Of a stretch of DNA of 64,000 bases, positions 52,228 through 61,290 are shown in pieces. The notes beneath the pieces were generated by a model, which saw only the letters and a list, made by a program, of their open reading frames with translations, was not told where the DNA came from and ran no database searches. The position numbers and the translations under genes are program-made. Origin of the DNA: Geobacter sp. (GTDB taxonomy: Bacteria > Desulfobacterota > Desulfuromonadia > Geobacterales > DSM-12255); assembly GCA_009684525.1 (NCBI GenBank), contig WKKR01000002.1, positions 930,001 through 994,000 on the forward strand, read 5' to 3'. Numbering within the stretch: the first letter of the stretch is position 1; every line of letters starts with the position of its first letter.

Positions 52228-52368
52228 TTTCCGTCCGGAAAGGGTTCTTTTTCGCCCTGGCGGCGTCAATCTGCGGGATTCCTTGTGCGGCGTAGCGCTG
52301 CTACGCCTCCGCGCAATCCCTTGATTTCCTTGCCATGACGAAAAATCCCTCCTTTCCGATCCGGAAAC
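52228..52368 (-). repeat. Fold-back repeat (MITE-like), copy C (inverted)
   Basis: Third 141-bp copy, in the opposite orientation, between the thiamine leader and alr. Ends are GTTTCCGTCCGGAAAGG and CCTTTCCGATCCGGAAAC. Its inner stem is GGCGTAG (52289-52295) with CTACGCC (52301-52307), where copies A and B have GGCGTAC with GTACGCC: both sides of one pair changed together. Confidence 0.85.
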
Positions 52369-52420
52369 AAGTGGTGTCTCGTTCGCTGTTTCCGGGCACA
52401 TTCCGATTTGCGAGCCGATC

Positions 52421-53557
52421 ATGGACAGTCGCCCCACCATAGCAGAGATAGATCTTGCGGCCCTGCGCCACAACTATGCCCAGGTACGGCGGGCGGTCCG
52501 GCAAGACTGCGGCGTCCTGGCCGTGGTCAAGGCCGATGCCTACGGCCACGGCTTCATGGACGTCGCCACCGTCCTCGACCAGGAGGGGGTGACCGCCTTC
52601 GGGGTGGCCTTCCTGGCCGAAGGGATCCAGCTCCGCAAGAGCGGGATCGACCGGCCGATCCTGATCCTGGGGGGGGTCTACCCCGGCCAGGAGCGAAAGT
52701 GCGTCGGCTTCAACCTCTCCACCACGGTCTTCAGCATGGAGCAGGCCCGGACGCTGGATGCCGCGGCCAGGGGGCTCTACCGCAAAGCCAAAATCCATGT
52801 CAAGATCGATACCGGCATGGGGCGGCTCGGCATCCCCTACGACGAGGCCGCTGACTTTTTCCGCCAGTTGCGGGAGCTGCGGAACGTGGAGCTGGAAGGG
52901 GTGATCTCCCATTTCTCCTCGTCCGACGAACTGGACGACAGCGGATCGGCCTACACGGCCGAGCAGGCAGCCCGTTTCAGCGCCGTGATCGGCGAATGCC
53001 GCGCCTGCGGCTTTACCCCTCCCTATATCCACATTGCCAACAGCGCCGCGATCTTCAGCGTCGATCTCCCCTTCTGCAACCTGGTGCGGCCGGGGATCGT
53101 GCTCTACGGTTCGCTCCCCTCGGGGGACTTTGCCGGCCGGCTCGACGTCAGGCCGGTGATGCGCCTGAAGAGCCGGGTTGCCATGCTCAAATGGGTGGAG
53201 CCGGGCAGATCGATCAGCTATTCCCGCCGCTACACCACCAGTCAGCGCACCCTGGTCGCCAGCGTGCCGGTGGGGTATGCGGACGGCTACAGCCGCGCCC
53301 TGACCAACAAGGGGGAGCTGATCGTGCGGGGGCACCGTGTCCCGGTGGTCGGCACGGTCTGCATGGACTGGATCATGGCCGACGTGAGCGGGGTCCCCGA
53401 CGTTGCCGTGGGGGACGAGGTCACCCTCTTGGGGTGCGACGGCAGCGGCGTCTGCATCCGCGCGGAAGAACTGGCGGCCCTGGCCGGCACCATCCCCTAC
53501 GAAATATTCTGCGGCATCAGCAAGCGGGTGCCGCGGGTCTATGTCAATGGGACCTGA
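52421..53557 (+). CDS. alr: Alanine racemase
   Basis: Alr makes D-alanine for peptidoglycan using PLP. The 378-residue protein has the PLP-binding lysine, Lys37, in [10 protein letters not shown], a fold-type III barrel ([10 protein letters not shown]), the second catalytic base Tyr267 in SISYSRRY, and [11 protein letters not shown] near the C-terminus. Ribosome site is weak (GAG). Repeat copy C lies just upstream. The next gene starts 11 bases before its stop. Confidence 0.95.
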   Translation: MDSRPTIAEIDLAALRHNYAQVRRAVRQDCGVLAVVKADAYGHGFMDVATVLDQEGVTAFGVAFLAEGIQLRKSGIDRPILILGGVYPGQERKCVGFNLSTTVFSMEQARTLDAAARGLYRKAKIHVKIDTGMGRLGIPYDEAADFFRQLRELRNVELEGVISHFSSSDELDDSGSAYTAEQAARFSAVIGECRACGFTPPYIHIANSAAIFSVDLPFCNLVRPGIVLYGSLPSGDFAGRLDVRPVMRLKSRVAMLKWVEPGRSISYSRRYTTSQRTLVASVPVGYADGYSRALTNKGELIVRGHRVPVVGTVCMDWIMADVSGVPDVAVGDEVTLLGCDGSGVCIRAEELAALAGTIPYEIFCGISKRVPRVYVNGT

Positions 53558-55706
53558 TTCCGGGCTGTCGGGATACGGCGGGGCTTCCCGGGCCGATCAG
53601 GCACGGGCGACAGCGAAATCCCGGCATTCGTACCTGCGCGACGTCGTCCTTATTGTCGCCGCGATTGTGCTGGTCTATGGCCGCGCCCTTTTCAACGGAT
53701 TCGTCTGGGACGACCCGGTCTATCTCCTTGGTCCCCGGATCTACCGGACCTTTGACCCCTTCAGCCTGTTCGCGACCCTTGCCAACGGCATCGAGTATCT
53801 CCCCGTTCGCGACCTGACGGTCATGCTGGACTTTGCCCTCTGGGGAGAGCATGCGGCCGGTTTTCACGCCACCAACCTGTTGATCCATTGCTGTTCGGCC
53901 CTGGCCCTCTATGCGCTTGTCAACAGGCTCCAGCCCCTGTTCGGGCTCCCTGCCGCCGGTCGGCCGTCCACCGCCATCCCCCTTGCCGCTGCACTCCTCT
54001 TTGCCGTCCATCCCTTGAACGGCCAGGCGGTCAACTGGATTTCCGGCAGGAACGTTCTTTTGTGCGGCCTCTTTTCGCTTCTGGCGGTCCAGCTTTACCT
54101 GGGCTGGCTGCAGCGTGACGGGCGCCAAGGAGGGTGGCTCTACGCCGCTGCCCTGGCATGTTTTGTCTGCTCGCTTCTTTCCAAGGCCACCTCCATTACA
54201 GTGCCGCTCGTCCTCTGCCTGCTGCTGGCGATCTCCGGAAGAGCCGGACGCCAGCGTCCCTATCTCTCCCTGGTCCCGTTCTTCCTTGTCTCCGTTGCCG
54301 CATATGTCCTGTTCATGAAGGTTGCTGCGGTTGCCGGCATCATTACCGACGCGCAGCTGGCAGCGCAGGGGGAAGGGCTCGCCGTGCGGATCAGCCGGGC
54401 GCTGCAGATCCCCTACTTTTATATCGGGAAGTTTCTCCTCCCCCTGCGGTTGGCGCCTGAATACGACGTGACGTTCTCGCCCCGGCTCCTTTCCCTGCAG
54501 ACGATCGGTGCCTGCGCGGGCATTGCCGTCGCGCTGGTTCTTGCGGTTTTTCAGCGCAGACGCTACCCTGAGATCCTTTTCAGCGTGGGCTGGTTCGGGA
54601 TCACGCTCCTTCCGGTGAGTAACCTCTATGCGACAAACCCCATCGTGGCAGACCGCTACGGCTATATCCCGCTGGTCGGCCTGATGGTGGGGGGAGTCGT
54701 CGGTATCTGGCGCTTGAAGGCATGGGGTGGGGAGTCCCTGCCCAAGGTCGTTCTGGCGGGCTGTATCGCTGCCTGCGGCCTGCTCACCTTTGCCTCTGTC
54801 CCGGCCTGGAAGGACGAGCGGAGTCTCTGGACCAGCGCCATAGAGAATCAGCCGCGGGTCGTTGTCGGCTACCTGGGACTCGGCACGGCCCTGCTCGCGG
54901 CCAACGACTATCCCGGCGCGCTCGCACAGTATGCAGAGGCGCAGAAGCTCAACCCGCTCAACCATTATTACGATACCGCCCTGGGGCTCTACCTGCTCAG
55001 GCAGGGCGCATCCGACCGGGCCATTGCTTCATTCCGTAATGCCCTGCAGAAAAAACCCGATGCCATCAGGCCGCTGTATGAACTGGCAAAGATCTTTGAG
55101 GCGCGGGGCGATCTGCAAAAGGCGCGGGAGTACTACCAGGGGGTCGTCGGTTCCAGGGAGCATGGCAACGTCTTTCTCAAGCCCGCCCGTTTGGCCCTTG
55201 ACCGCCTCGGGGCGGGTGCTGTGCCGGGGAATGCGGCCGGTGGTGGCAATGCCGGGCAACTCGCTGCACTGGGAGACAGGGCACTGGCATACTACCGCGG
55301 GAACGATCTGGCCAAGGCGCTGGAGATCTTCCTGGAGATGGAGCGGCTTGGCGGGAATCAGTGGGAGCTCCACTACAATATCGCCACGATCTACATGAAA
55401 CGGAACAGCTACGCAGAGGCGATTGCCTACTTCCGGAAAACCCTTGCAGCGGCGCCGGGCAACCTGGATGCCCTGAACAATCTGGGGATCTGCTATCGGG
55501 AGTCGCGCGACTACCCCCGGGCGATCCGGGCGTTTGAAGAGGTCATGACGCAAAACAGCGGCTATGCCTATGCGCCGTACAACCTGGCCATCACCTACGA
55601 CCGCATGGGGGAAAAGGGGAAGGCCGGAGCGCTGTTCACGGAGATATCCCGGCGCTTTCCCGAACTGAGGGAGCAGGTGCGACCCTACCTTTCCGGTGCC
55701 AGGTAA
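53547..55706 (+). CDS. Membrane GT-C-like/TPR protein (TMTC-like)
   Basis: The 719-residue protein has an N-terminal half with about 10-12 membrane helices and, after the first, a [14 protein letters not shown] loop whose paired acidic residues resemble the catalytic loop of GT-C glycosyltransferases such as TMTC/PMT. The C-terminal half (about 430-710) is TPR repeats ([56 protein letters not shown]). This layout suggests a protein or lipid-linked sugar transferase. The ATG at 53547 overlaps alr by 11 bases. A GT2 enzyme, which could make the lipid-linked donor, follows. Confidence 0.78.
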   Translation: MGPDSGLSGYGGASRADQARATAKSRHSYLRDVVLIVAAIVLVYGRALFNGFVWDDPVYLLGPRIYRTFDPFSLFATLANGIEYLPVRDLTVMLDFALWGEHAAGFHATNLLIHCCSALALYALVNRLQPLFGLPAAGRPSTAIPLAAALLFAVHPLNGQAVNWISGRNVLLCGLFSLLAVQLYLGWLQRDGRQGGWLYAAALACFVCSLLSKATSITVPLVLCLLLAISGRAGRQRPYLSLVPFFLVSVAAYVLFMKVAAVAGIITDAQLAAQGEGLAVRISRALQIPYFYIGKFLLPLRLAPEYDVTFSPRLLSLQTIGACAGIAVALVLAVFQRRRYPEILFSVGWFGITLLPVSNLYATNPIVADRYGYIPLVGLMVGGVVGIWRLKAWGGESLPKVVLAGCIAACGLLTFASVPAWKDERSLWTSAIENQPRVVVGYLGLGTALLAANDYPGALAQYAEAQKLNPLNHYYDTALGLYLLRQGASDRAIASFRNALQKKPDAIRPLYELAKIFEARGDLQKAREYYQGVVGSREHGNVFLKPARLALDRLGAGAVPGNAAGGGNAGQLAALGDRALAYYRGNDLAKALEIFLEMERLGGNQWELHYNIATIYMKRNSYAEAIAYFRKTLAAAPGNLDALNNLGICYRESRDYPRAIRAFEEVMTQNSGYAYAPYNLAITYDRMGEKGKAGALFTEISRRFPELREQVRPYLSGAR

Positions 55707-55742
55707 GGCGGGCTGCAGCGGAATATGAGCGTGAGGAGAGAC

Positions 55743-56678
55743 ATGAAGCTGATCAGCATCGTCACCCCCTGCTACAACGAGGAGGAGAATGTCGCCGAGC
55801 TCTACCGCCAGGTGCGGGAGGTCTTTGCCTCCCTGCCGGCGTACCGCTACGAGCACATCTTCATCGACAACGCCTCCCGCGACCGGACCGTTGCCATCCT
55901 CAAGGAGATCGCCGGCCAGGACAAAAACGTCAGGATCATTGTCAACAGCCGCAATTTCGGCCATATCCGCTCCCCCTACCACGCCCTGCTCCAGGCAGAG
56001 GGGGATGCCGTCATCCTGCTGGTGGCCGACCTGCAGGACCCGCCCCCCATGATCCGGGACTTCATCGCAAAGTGGGAGGAGGGGTACAAGGTGGTGCTGG
56101 GGGTGAAGAGCAACAGCGAAGAGACCCCGGCCATGTTCCTGATCCGCAGGATGTACTACAACCTGATCTCACGGCTGTCGGAGATCGAGCTGACCAAGAA
56201 CAACACCGGGTTCGGCCTCTACGACCGGAGGGTCATGGAGGCGCTGCGGGAGATCAACGACCCGTACCCCTATTTCCGTGGGATCGTCTCGGAGATCGGT
56301 TTCGAGAAGGCGATTATCGAATACGTGCAGCCGCGCCGCAAGCGGGGGATCACCAAGAACAATTTCTACACCCTCTACGACATCGCCATGCTCGGGATCA
56401 CCAACCATTCACGGGTGCCGCTCCGGATCGCCACCATGCTCGGTTTCGCCATGGCGGCGTTGAGCCTTCTGGTTTCTCTCGGCTACCTGATTGCCAAGCT
56501 GGTTTTTTGGAGTACCTTTACGGCAGGGATGGCGCCGGTGGTGATCGGCCTCTTCTTTTTCGGCTCGGTGCAGCTCTTCTTCATCGGCATCCTTGGGGAG
56601 TACATCGGTCTCATCTACACCCAGGTGCAGAAACGGCCGCTGGTGATCGAAAAGGAGCGGGTGAATTTCGACCGATAG
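55743..56678 (+). CDS. Glycosyltransferase family 2 (polyprenyl-phosphate sugar transferase type)
   Basis: The 311-residue protein has an N-terminal GT-A fold with IVTPCYNEEENV, DNASRDRT and the acidic VADLQDPPPM motif (about 92-101), and two C-terminal membrane helices (about 230-255, 265-290), the DPM1/GtrB/ArnC layout. Such enzymes transfer a sugar from a nucleotide to polyprenyl phosphate, giving the donor used by GT-C enzymes such as the upstream gene. The ATG at 55743 follows GAGGAGAG; an earlier ATG at 55725 has no good site. A repeat element follows its stop directly. Confidence 0.88.
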   Translation: MKLISIVTPCYNEEENVAELYRQVREVFASLPAYRYEHIFIDNASRDRTVAILKEIAGQDKNVRIIVNSRNFGHIRSPYHALLQAEGDAVILLVADLQDPPPMIRDFIAKWEEGYKVVLGVKSNSEETPAMFLIRRMYYNLISRLSEIELTKNNTGFGLYDRRVMEALREINDPYPYFRGIVSEIGFEKAIIEYVQPRRKRGITKNNFYTLYDIAMLGITNHSRVPLRIATMLGFAMAALSLLVSLGYLIAKLVFWSTFTAGMAPVVIGLFFFGSVQLFFIGILGEYIGLIYTQVQKRPLVIEKERVNFDR

Positions 56679-56858
56679 CAGGTTGTTGAAAAACAGCCAT
56701 CTCGCCGCCGTCCTCGAAAAGCCGCCTTGTGCGGCGTAGCGCTGTTTATGCCCAGTGGGTACTACGCCTCCGCGGGGCTTTCTGCGGGTGCGACGATCTG
56801 ACTATTTTTGAACTACCTGAGTTTTTAGCTACGCTGCAACTTCGTTTTCAACAACCTG
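56679..56858. repeat. 180-bp fold-back repeat D with 14-bp inverted ends
   Basis: CAGGTTGTTGAAAA at the left end is inverted at the right end as TTTTCAACAACCTG. The centre has the stem GGCGTAG (56733-56739) with CTACGCC (56762-56768) around a 22-base loop. The flanking core, CCTTGTGCGGCGTAGCGCTG and CTACGCCTCCGCG, is the same as in copy C of the 141-bp family, although the ends differ, so the two repeat families share a hairpin core. Confidence 0.8.
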
Positions 56859-56929
56859 TTAGAAGAGGGTCGTTCAGTTGTGTGTCGGGCCGCGGTCGCA
56901 TGCGGTAGATCGTGCAGAGTGGAAAACCT

Positions 56930-57997
56930 ATGACCAAGCAGAAGATAAAACTGACGGGAATGGTGAAAGCGGCCGGCTGAGCGGCAAAGCTGGGCCCGGC
57001 GGGCCTTGAGGAAGCTTTGCGAACCCTGCCTCCTGCGGTTGACCCCGCCCTCCTCGTGGGGCCGGAGACATCCGACGATGCAGGGGTCTATCGACTCTCC
57101 GGCGAACTGGCGCTGGTGGACACGGTGGATATCATCACCCCGCTGGTGGACGATCCGTTCACCTTTGGCAGGATAGCTGCGTCCAACGCCCTGTCCGACG
57201 TCTACGCCATGGGTGGCAGGCCGGTGACGGCGCTCAACCTGGTATTCTTCCCCGCGTGTAAACTCCCCCCCCATGTGCTGGCCGATATTCTCGCCGGGGG
57301 GAGCGCCGCCCTGGCGCAGGCCGGGGCCTGCCTGGTGGGGGGGCATACGGTTGAGGACGACGAGCTGAAGTACGGGCTGGCCGTTACGGGGATCGTCCAT
57401 CCCGACCGGGTGGTCCGCAACTCAACGGCCCGGCCGGGGGATGTCCTGGTCCTGACCAAGCCGCTGTGCAGCGGCATCGTCTCCACTGCCATCAAGGCGG
57501 AGATGGTGCCTGCCGCGGTGGTCGACGAGGCGGTCCGCTGGCTGACCACGCTCAACGACGTTGCCGCCCGGCTCATGGTCGCCTGCGGCGCAACCGCCTG
57601 CACCGACGTTACCGGCTTCGGCCTCATCGGCCATATCTCTGAGATGGCGACAGGGGCCGGAGCAACCGTCCGTCTCGACCTGCAGTCAGTGCCGGTGCTG
57701 GACGGCGTCATGGAGCTGGTCCGGGACGGGCTGGTCCCGGCAGGCTGCTACCGCAACCGCGATCATTACGCGCCGCTCTGCCGGGTCGATGGGATCAAGG
57801 CCGCGGGTGACGGGCCGACCACAGCCGACGAGCGTCTCCTGCCGCTCTTCGACCCGCAGACCTCGGGTGGCCTGCTGATTGCCCTGCCCCCTGCGCAGCT
57901 GGAGCGGTTCATGGCCCTGGCCGCGGAAGAGGGCTGTTTCGCCGTCCGGATCGGGGAGGTCTTGCCCCGAGAGGAGCATGCCGTTGTCATTGCCTGA
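56930..57997 (+). CDS. selD: Selenophosphate synthetase, selenoprotein with Sec17 (in-frame TGA)
   Basis: SelD makes selenophosphate from selenide and ATP, the donor for selenocysteine and selenouridine. Read through TGA at 56978-56980, the frame gives a 355-residue protein with Sec17 in KAAG-U-AAKLGP, where SelD homologues have the active-site Cys or Sec. The rest matches Sel[57 protein letters not shown] and [13 protein letters not shown] at 57017 after the TGA would drop the active site and is rejected. The stop overlaps the next gene. SelA/SelB/tRNA(Sec) must be encoded elsewhere if Sec is made. Confidence 0.9.
56981..57023 (+). promoter_or_regulatory. Bacterial SECIS-like hairpin after the selD UGA
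   Basis: Right after the UGA, GCAAAGCT (56984-56991) pairs perfectly with AGCTTTGC (57013-57020). Inside it, GGCCC (56993-56997) pairs with GGGCC (57001-57005) over a GGC loop. Distance and shape agree with a bacterial SECIS, which recruits SelB within about 40 bases of the codon. Confidence 0.7.
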
Positions 57998-59258
57998 TGC
58001 CGTTGTCCTTGCCTGCGACCTGGGAACCACCACCATTGCGGTCTCCCTGCTCGACGCCGCCACCGGGGAGCGGCTCGCCGCGGGGGGAGCCCTCAATCCG
58101 CAGCGCTCGTTCGGCGCCGACGTGGTGACGCGTCTTGCCGCTGCGGTTGCCTCGCCCGATACGCGGGCCGGGATGGCCCGGCTGGTGAATGCCGAGCTGG
58201 AGACGCTCGCCCGTCGCCTCCTTGCCGATACCGGGGTGGCGGAGTCCTGCCTGACGATGGTCGCCATTGCCGGGAATCCCACCATGGAGCACCTGCTGCT
58301 CGATCTCCCGGTTGATTCGCTGGCCCATATCCCCTATCGACCCCTCTTCAGGGAAGGAAGGCAGCTGCTGACCCGCGACCTGGGCTGGAGCCTTGCGGCC
58401 GGTCTCTATCTCTTCCCCCTTCCCGGCGGCTTTGTAGGGGGGGACCTGGTCGCCTTCCTCTACGGGGAGGAGCTCTCCGATGCACCACCCTTGCCCCACG
58501 CTGCACGGCTCTATCTCGACCTGGGGACCAATGCCGAGATTGCTCTCTGCTGCGGTGATCGGGTTTTTGCCACGTCGGCGGCAGCTGGGCCCGCCTTCGA
58601 GGGGGGGAACCTTTCCTGCGGCATGGCTGCGCTGCCCGGTGCCATTGCCCAGGTGGAGTGCGCCGACGGGAAGGTCCGGATCGAAACCATCGGCAACGGG
58701 GTGCCGACGGGCGTTTGCGGCTCCGGTGCACTGTCGGCCATCGTATCGCTTCGCAGGGAAGGGGTCATTGATGCGAGCGGCCGGCTCCGGTCCTCTGCGG
58801 AGATCCCCTCGAACCTCGGCAACCGCATTGTCGAGCGGACTGAGGGGCGGGGGTTCGTCCTGTACCGGGATGCCCGGCATGAGGTGGTCATCTCCCAGGA
58901 GGATATCCGCCAGGTTCAGCTGGCAAAGGGGGCGATCCGCGCGGGTATCGAGGTTCTGCTCGCCAGGGCCGGCCTGGCCGCGGTCGATCTGGCCGAGGTG
59001 GTCGTGACCGGGTCATTCGGCATGGTGCTCGGCGCCGGGCTGCTGCGCGATCTGGGGGTGATCCCGCACGCGGTCCCTTCGGTCCGGTTCGGTGCGGACG
59101 GCGCCCTGGCGGGAGTGGAGCGTTATCTTCGCCGGGAGGACGGGGAAGGGGAGGTGGCGGCCCTGGCCAGCCGCCTTGCGGTCGTCCCGCTGTCGGGCAA
59201 TCCGCTGTTCGAGGCGCACTTCATCCGGTTCATGGATTTTACCGACAGCGAGCCCTGA
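57978..59258 (+). CDS. ASKHA-domain protein of the corrinoid-activation (DUF4445/RACo-like) type, without ferredoxin domain
   Basis: The 426-residue protein has an ASKHA ATPase layout: [18 protein letters not shown] (phosphate 1), [26 protein letters not shown] (phosphate 2) and [15 protein letters not shown] (adenosine), the pattern of the C-terminal domain of RamA/RACo-type proteins that re-reduce Co(II) corrinoid to Co(I) with ATP. Those proteins normally have an N-terminal [2Fe-2S] domain; this one starts directly with the ASKHA domain and has no Cys cluster, so it would need a separate electron donor. The ATG at 57978 overlaps selD by 20 bases, which implies coupled translation. Function is inferred. 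Confidence 0.72.
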   Translation: MPLSLPDAVVLACDLGTTTIAVSLLDAATGERLAAGGALNPQRSFGADVVTRLAAAVASPDTRAGMARLVNAELETLARRLLADTGVAESCLTMVAIAGNPTMEHLLLDLPVDSLAHIPYRPLFREGRQLLTRDLGWSLAAGLYLFPLPGGFVGGDLVAFLYGEELSDAPPLPHAARLYLDLGTNAEIALCCGDRVFATSAAAGPAFEGGNLSCGMAALPGAIAQVECADGKVRIETIGNGVPTGVCGSGALSAIVSLRREGVIDASGRLRSSAEIPSNLGNRIVERTEGRGFVLYRDARHEVVISQEDIRQVQLAKGAIRAGIEVLLARAGLAAVDLAEVVVTGSFGMVLGAGLLRDLGVIPHAVPSVRFGADGALAGVERYLRREDGEGEVAALASRLAVVPLSGNPLFEAHFIRFMDFTDSEP

Positions 59259-59407
59259 TCGACGGGAAACTGCCTTGTGGCACCGGGCTCGGGACGATGC
59301 TTCCGGGGGGTGTGAAAAGGGCTTTGCAGTTGCGCCGGAATCTGCTAAATTTCCCCTTTTCAATGCCGGGGCATGACGACCCGGCCCGATATCTTCAACC
59401 TTAATCC

Positions 59408-59587
59408 GTGACAGATGCCGGGTCGACGAAGCGACTGTGCCCGAGAGCCAGCCGCTGTAGGCGAAATGAAGCGTCAACCGGCCTGCCTGTCTGAGCCCGT
59501 AAGGGCGAGTTGCAGGCCGGTAGCGAAATAAGCCGTACAGCGGCGGCGTGAGTGGCACTCGGAGCATAGTGACCCGGTAGTTGTCAC
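59408..59587 (+). ncRNA. Structured RNA of unidentified class before purH
   Basis: The 180-nt element folds into a long, nearly linear stem with several perfect helices: GTGACA/TGTCAC and GCCGGGTC/GACCCGGT (P1, 59408-59424 with 59571-59587), TGCCCGAG-A-GCCA/TGGC-A-CTCGGAGCA (59438-59450 with 59553-59566), GCCGCTGTA/TACAGCGGC (59451-59459 with 59536-59544), ACCGGCCTGC/GCAGGCCGGT (59477-59486 with 59512-59521) and GCCC-GTAA-GGGC with a GNRA tetraloop (59495-59506). An internal loop holds two GCGAAAT motifs. It ends 42 bases before the purH ATG. No cobalamin, ZTP or TPP consensus fits; a HEARO/omega-RNA-like element or a new purine leader are possible. Confidence 0.72.
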
Positions 59588-59629
59588 GTTTCACGTTCAA
59601 TTCCACTATTGCTAAAAGGAGCGGATAGC

Positions 59630-61195
59630 ATGGCACAGATCAAGCGGGCGCTGATCAGCGTCTCAGACAAGACCGGCATCATCGAATTTGCACGGGAACT
59701 CGCCACCTACGGCGTCGAGATACTCTCCACCGGCGGCACGGCCAAGCTTCTGCGCGAGGCGGGGCTCACGGTCAAGGACGTCTCCGAGTTCACCGGGTTC
59801 CCCGAGATGCTGGACGGCCGGGTGAAGACCCTTCATCCCAAGGTCCATGGCGGGCTGCTGGGGATGCGGAGCAACCCCGAGCACGTGGCGACCATGCAGC
59901 AGCACGGGATCGAGCCGATCGACCTGGTGGCCGTGAATCTCTACCCGTTCGAGGCAACCGTGGCCAAGGCCGACTGCACCCTTGAGGATGCCATCGAGAA
60001 TATCGATATCGGCGGACCGACCATGCTCCGCTCCGCTGCCAAGAACAATGCCGATGTCACGGTGATCGTCGATCCCGTCGATTACCGGACCGTGCTCGAC
60101 GAGATGAAGGCGAATGGCGGCGCGGTCGCGAAGCAGACCAATTTCCGACTGGCGGTCAAGGTCTACCAGCACACCGCAGCCTACGACGGTGCCATCTCCA
60201 ACTGGCTCGGCGCCCGGACCGGCGAGGGGGTGGAGCGGTTCCCCGACACCCTCACCTTCCAGTACCGCAAGGCCCAGGGGATGCGGTATGGCGAGAACCC
60301 GCACCAGTCGGCAGCCTTCTATGTCGAGCGCGACGTCCGGGAGGCTTGTATCTCCACGGCCCGACAGCTCCAGGGGAAGGAACTTTCCTATAACAACATC
60401 GGCGATACCGACGCGGCGCTCGAATGCGTCAAACAGTTCAGCGAGGGGCCGGCCTGCGTCATCGTCAAGCACGCCAACCCGTGCGGCGTGGCTATCGGCG
60501 CGAACCTTCTCGACGCCTACGACCGGGCCTACAAGACCGATCCCGAATCGGCCTTCGGCGGGATCATCGCCTTCAATGGCGAGTTGGACGAGGCGACCGC
60601 CAAGGCTATCTGCGACCGCCAGTTCGTGGAAGTGATTATCGCCCCGAAGGTGACCCCCGGTGCAGTGGCGGCAGTGGCGGCGAAAAAGAACGTCCGCCTG
60701 CTCGAATGCGGGCAGTGGCCGGCAGCGCCGCTGCAAAGGCTCGATTTCAAGCGGGTGAACGGCGGCATCCTCGTCCAGGATACCGATCTCGCCCTCCATG
60801 GCGACCTCAAGGTGGTCACCACCCGCCAGCCGACCGAGAAGGAGATGGTCGACCTGCTCTTTACCTGGCGGATCTGCAAGTTCGTCAAGTCCAACGCCAT
60901 CGTCTACGGCAGGGACGGCATGACCATCGGCGTCGGTGCCGGCCAGATGAGCCGGGTGAACTCGGCCAGGATCGCGGCCATCAAGGCGGAACATGCCGGC
61001 CTGGAGGTCAGGGGGGCGGTCATGGCCTCCGATGCCTTCTTCCCTTTCCGCGACGGCATCGACAATGCCGCAGCGGTCGGCATCAGCGCGGTGATCCAGC
61101 CCGGCGGCAGCATGCGCGACGAAGAGGTGATCGCCGCGGCCAACGAACACGGCATGGCCATGGTCTTCACCGGCATGCGCCACTTCAGGCACTGA
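59630..61195 (+). CDS. purH: Bifunctional AICAR transformylase / IMP cyclohydrolase
   Basis: PurH makes the last two steps to IMP. The 521-residue protein has the IMP cyclohydrolase domain ([35 protein letters not shown], about 1-190) and the AICAR formyltransferase domain ([37 protein letters not shown], the [23 protein letters not shown] motif). It starts with AAAAGGAG before ATG 59630 and follows the structured RNA. purD and purE follow on the same strand. Confidence 0.97.
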   Translation: MAQIKRALISVSDKTGIIEFARELATYGVEILSTGGTAKLLREAGLTVKDVSEFTGFPEMLDGRVKTLHPKVHGGLLGMRSNPEHVATMQQHGIEPIDLVAVNLYPFEATVAKADCTLEDAIENIDIGGPTMLRSAAKNNADVTVIVDPVDYRTVLDEMKANGGAVAKQTNFRLAVKVYQHTAAYDGAISNWLGARTGEGVERFPDTLTFQYRKAQGMRYGENPHQSAAFYVERDVREACISTARQLQGKELSYNNIGDTDAALECVKQFSEGPACVIVKHANPCGVAIGANLLDAYDRAYKTDPESAFGGIIAFNGELDEATAKAICDRQFVEVIIAPKVTPGAVAAVAAKKNVRLLECGQWPAAPLQRLDFKRVNGGILVQDTDLALHGDLKVVTTRQPTEKEMVDLLFTWRICKFVKSNAIVYGRDGMTIGVGAGQMSRVNSARIAAIKAEHAGLEVRGAVMASDAFFPFRDGIDNAAAVGISAVIQPGGSMRDEEVIAAANEHGMAMVFTGMRHFRH

Positions 61196-61290
61196 TCGCC
61201 GCCCTGTGCCGCGTACCGGCAGGACTGCTGTTTCGGCCGGTGACGCGGGGGGGATAGCCCCAGCAACGCTTTCCTGAGGAGTGAACCATC

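Noticed and set aside
42295-52395. The repeated 141-bp units as a CRISPR array
   Set aside because: Copies are kilobases apart, in both orientations, without spacers or cas genes.
57017-57997. selD starting at the TTG after the TGA
   Set aside because: It would remove the catalytic Sec17 and the conserved Lys of the active site; the upstream ATG with TGA read as Sec restores a normal SelD N-terminus.
59376-59629. Cobalamin riboswitch before purH, suggested by the corrinoid-type neighbour
   Set aside because: The B12-box sequence and the usual arrangement of arms are missing; the strong helices form a different, linear fold.
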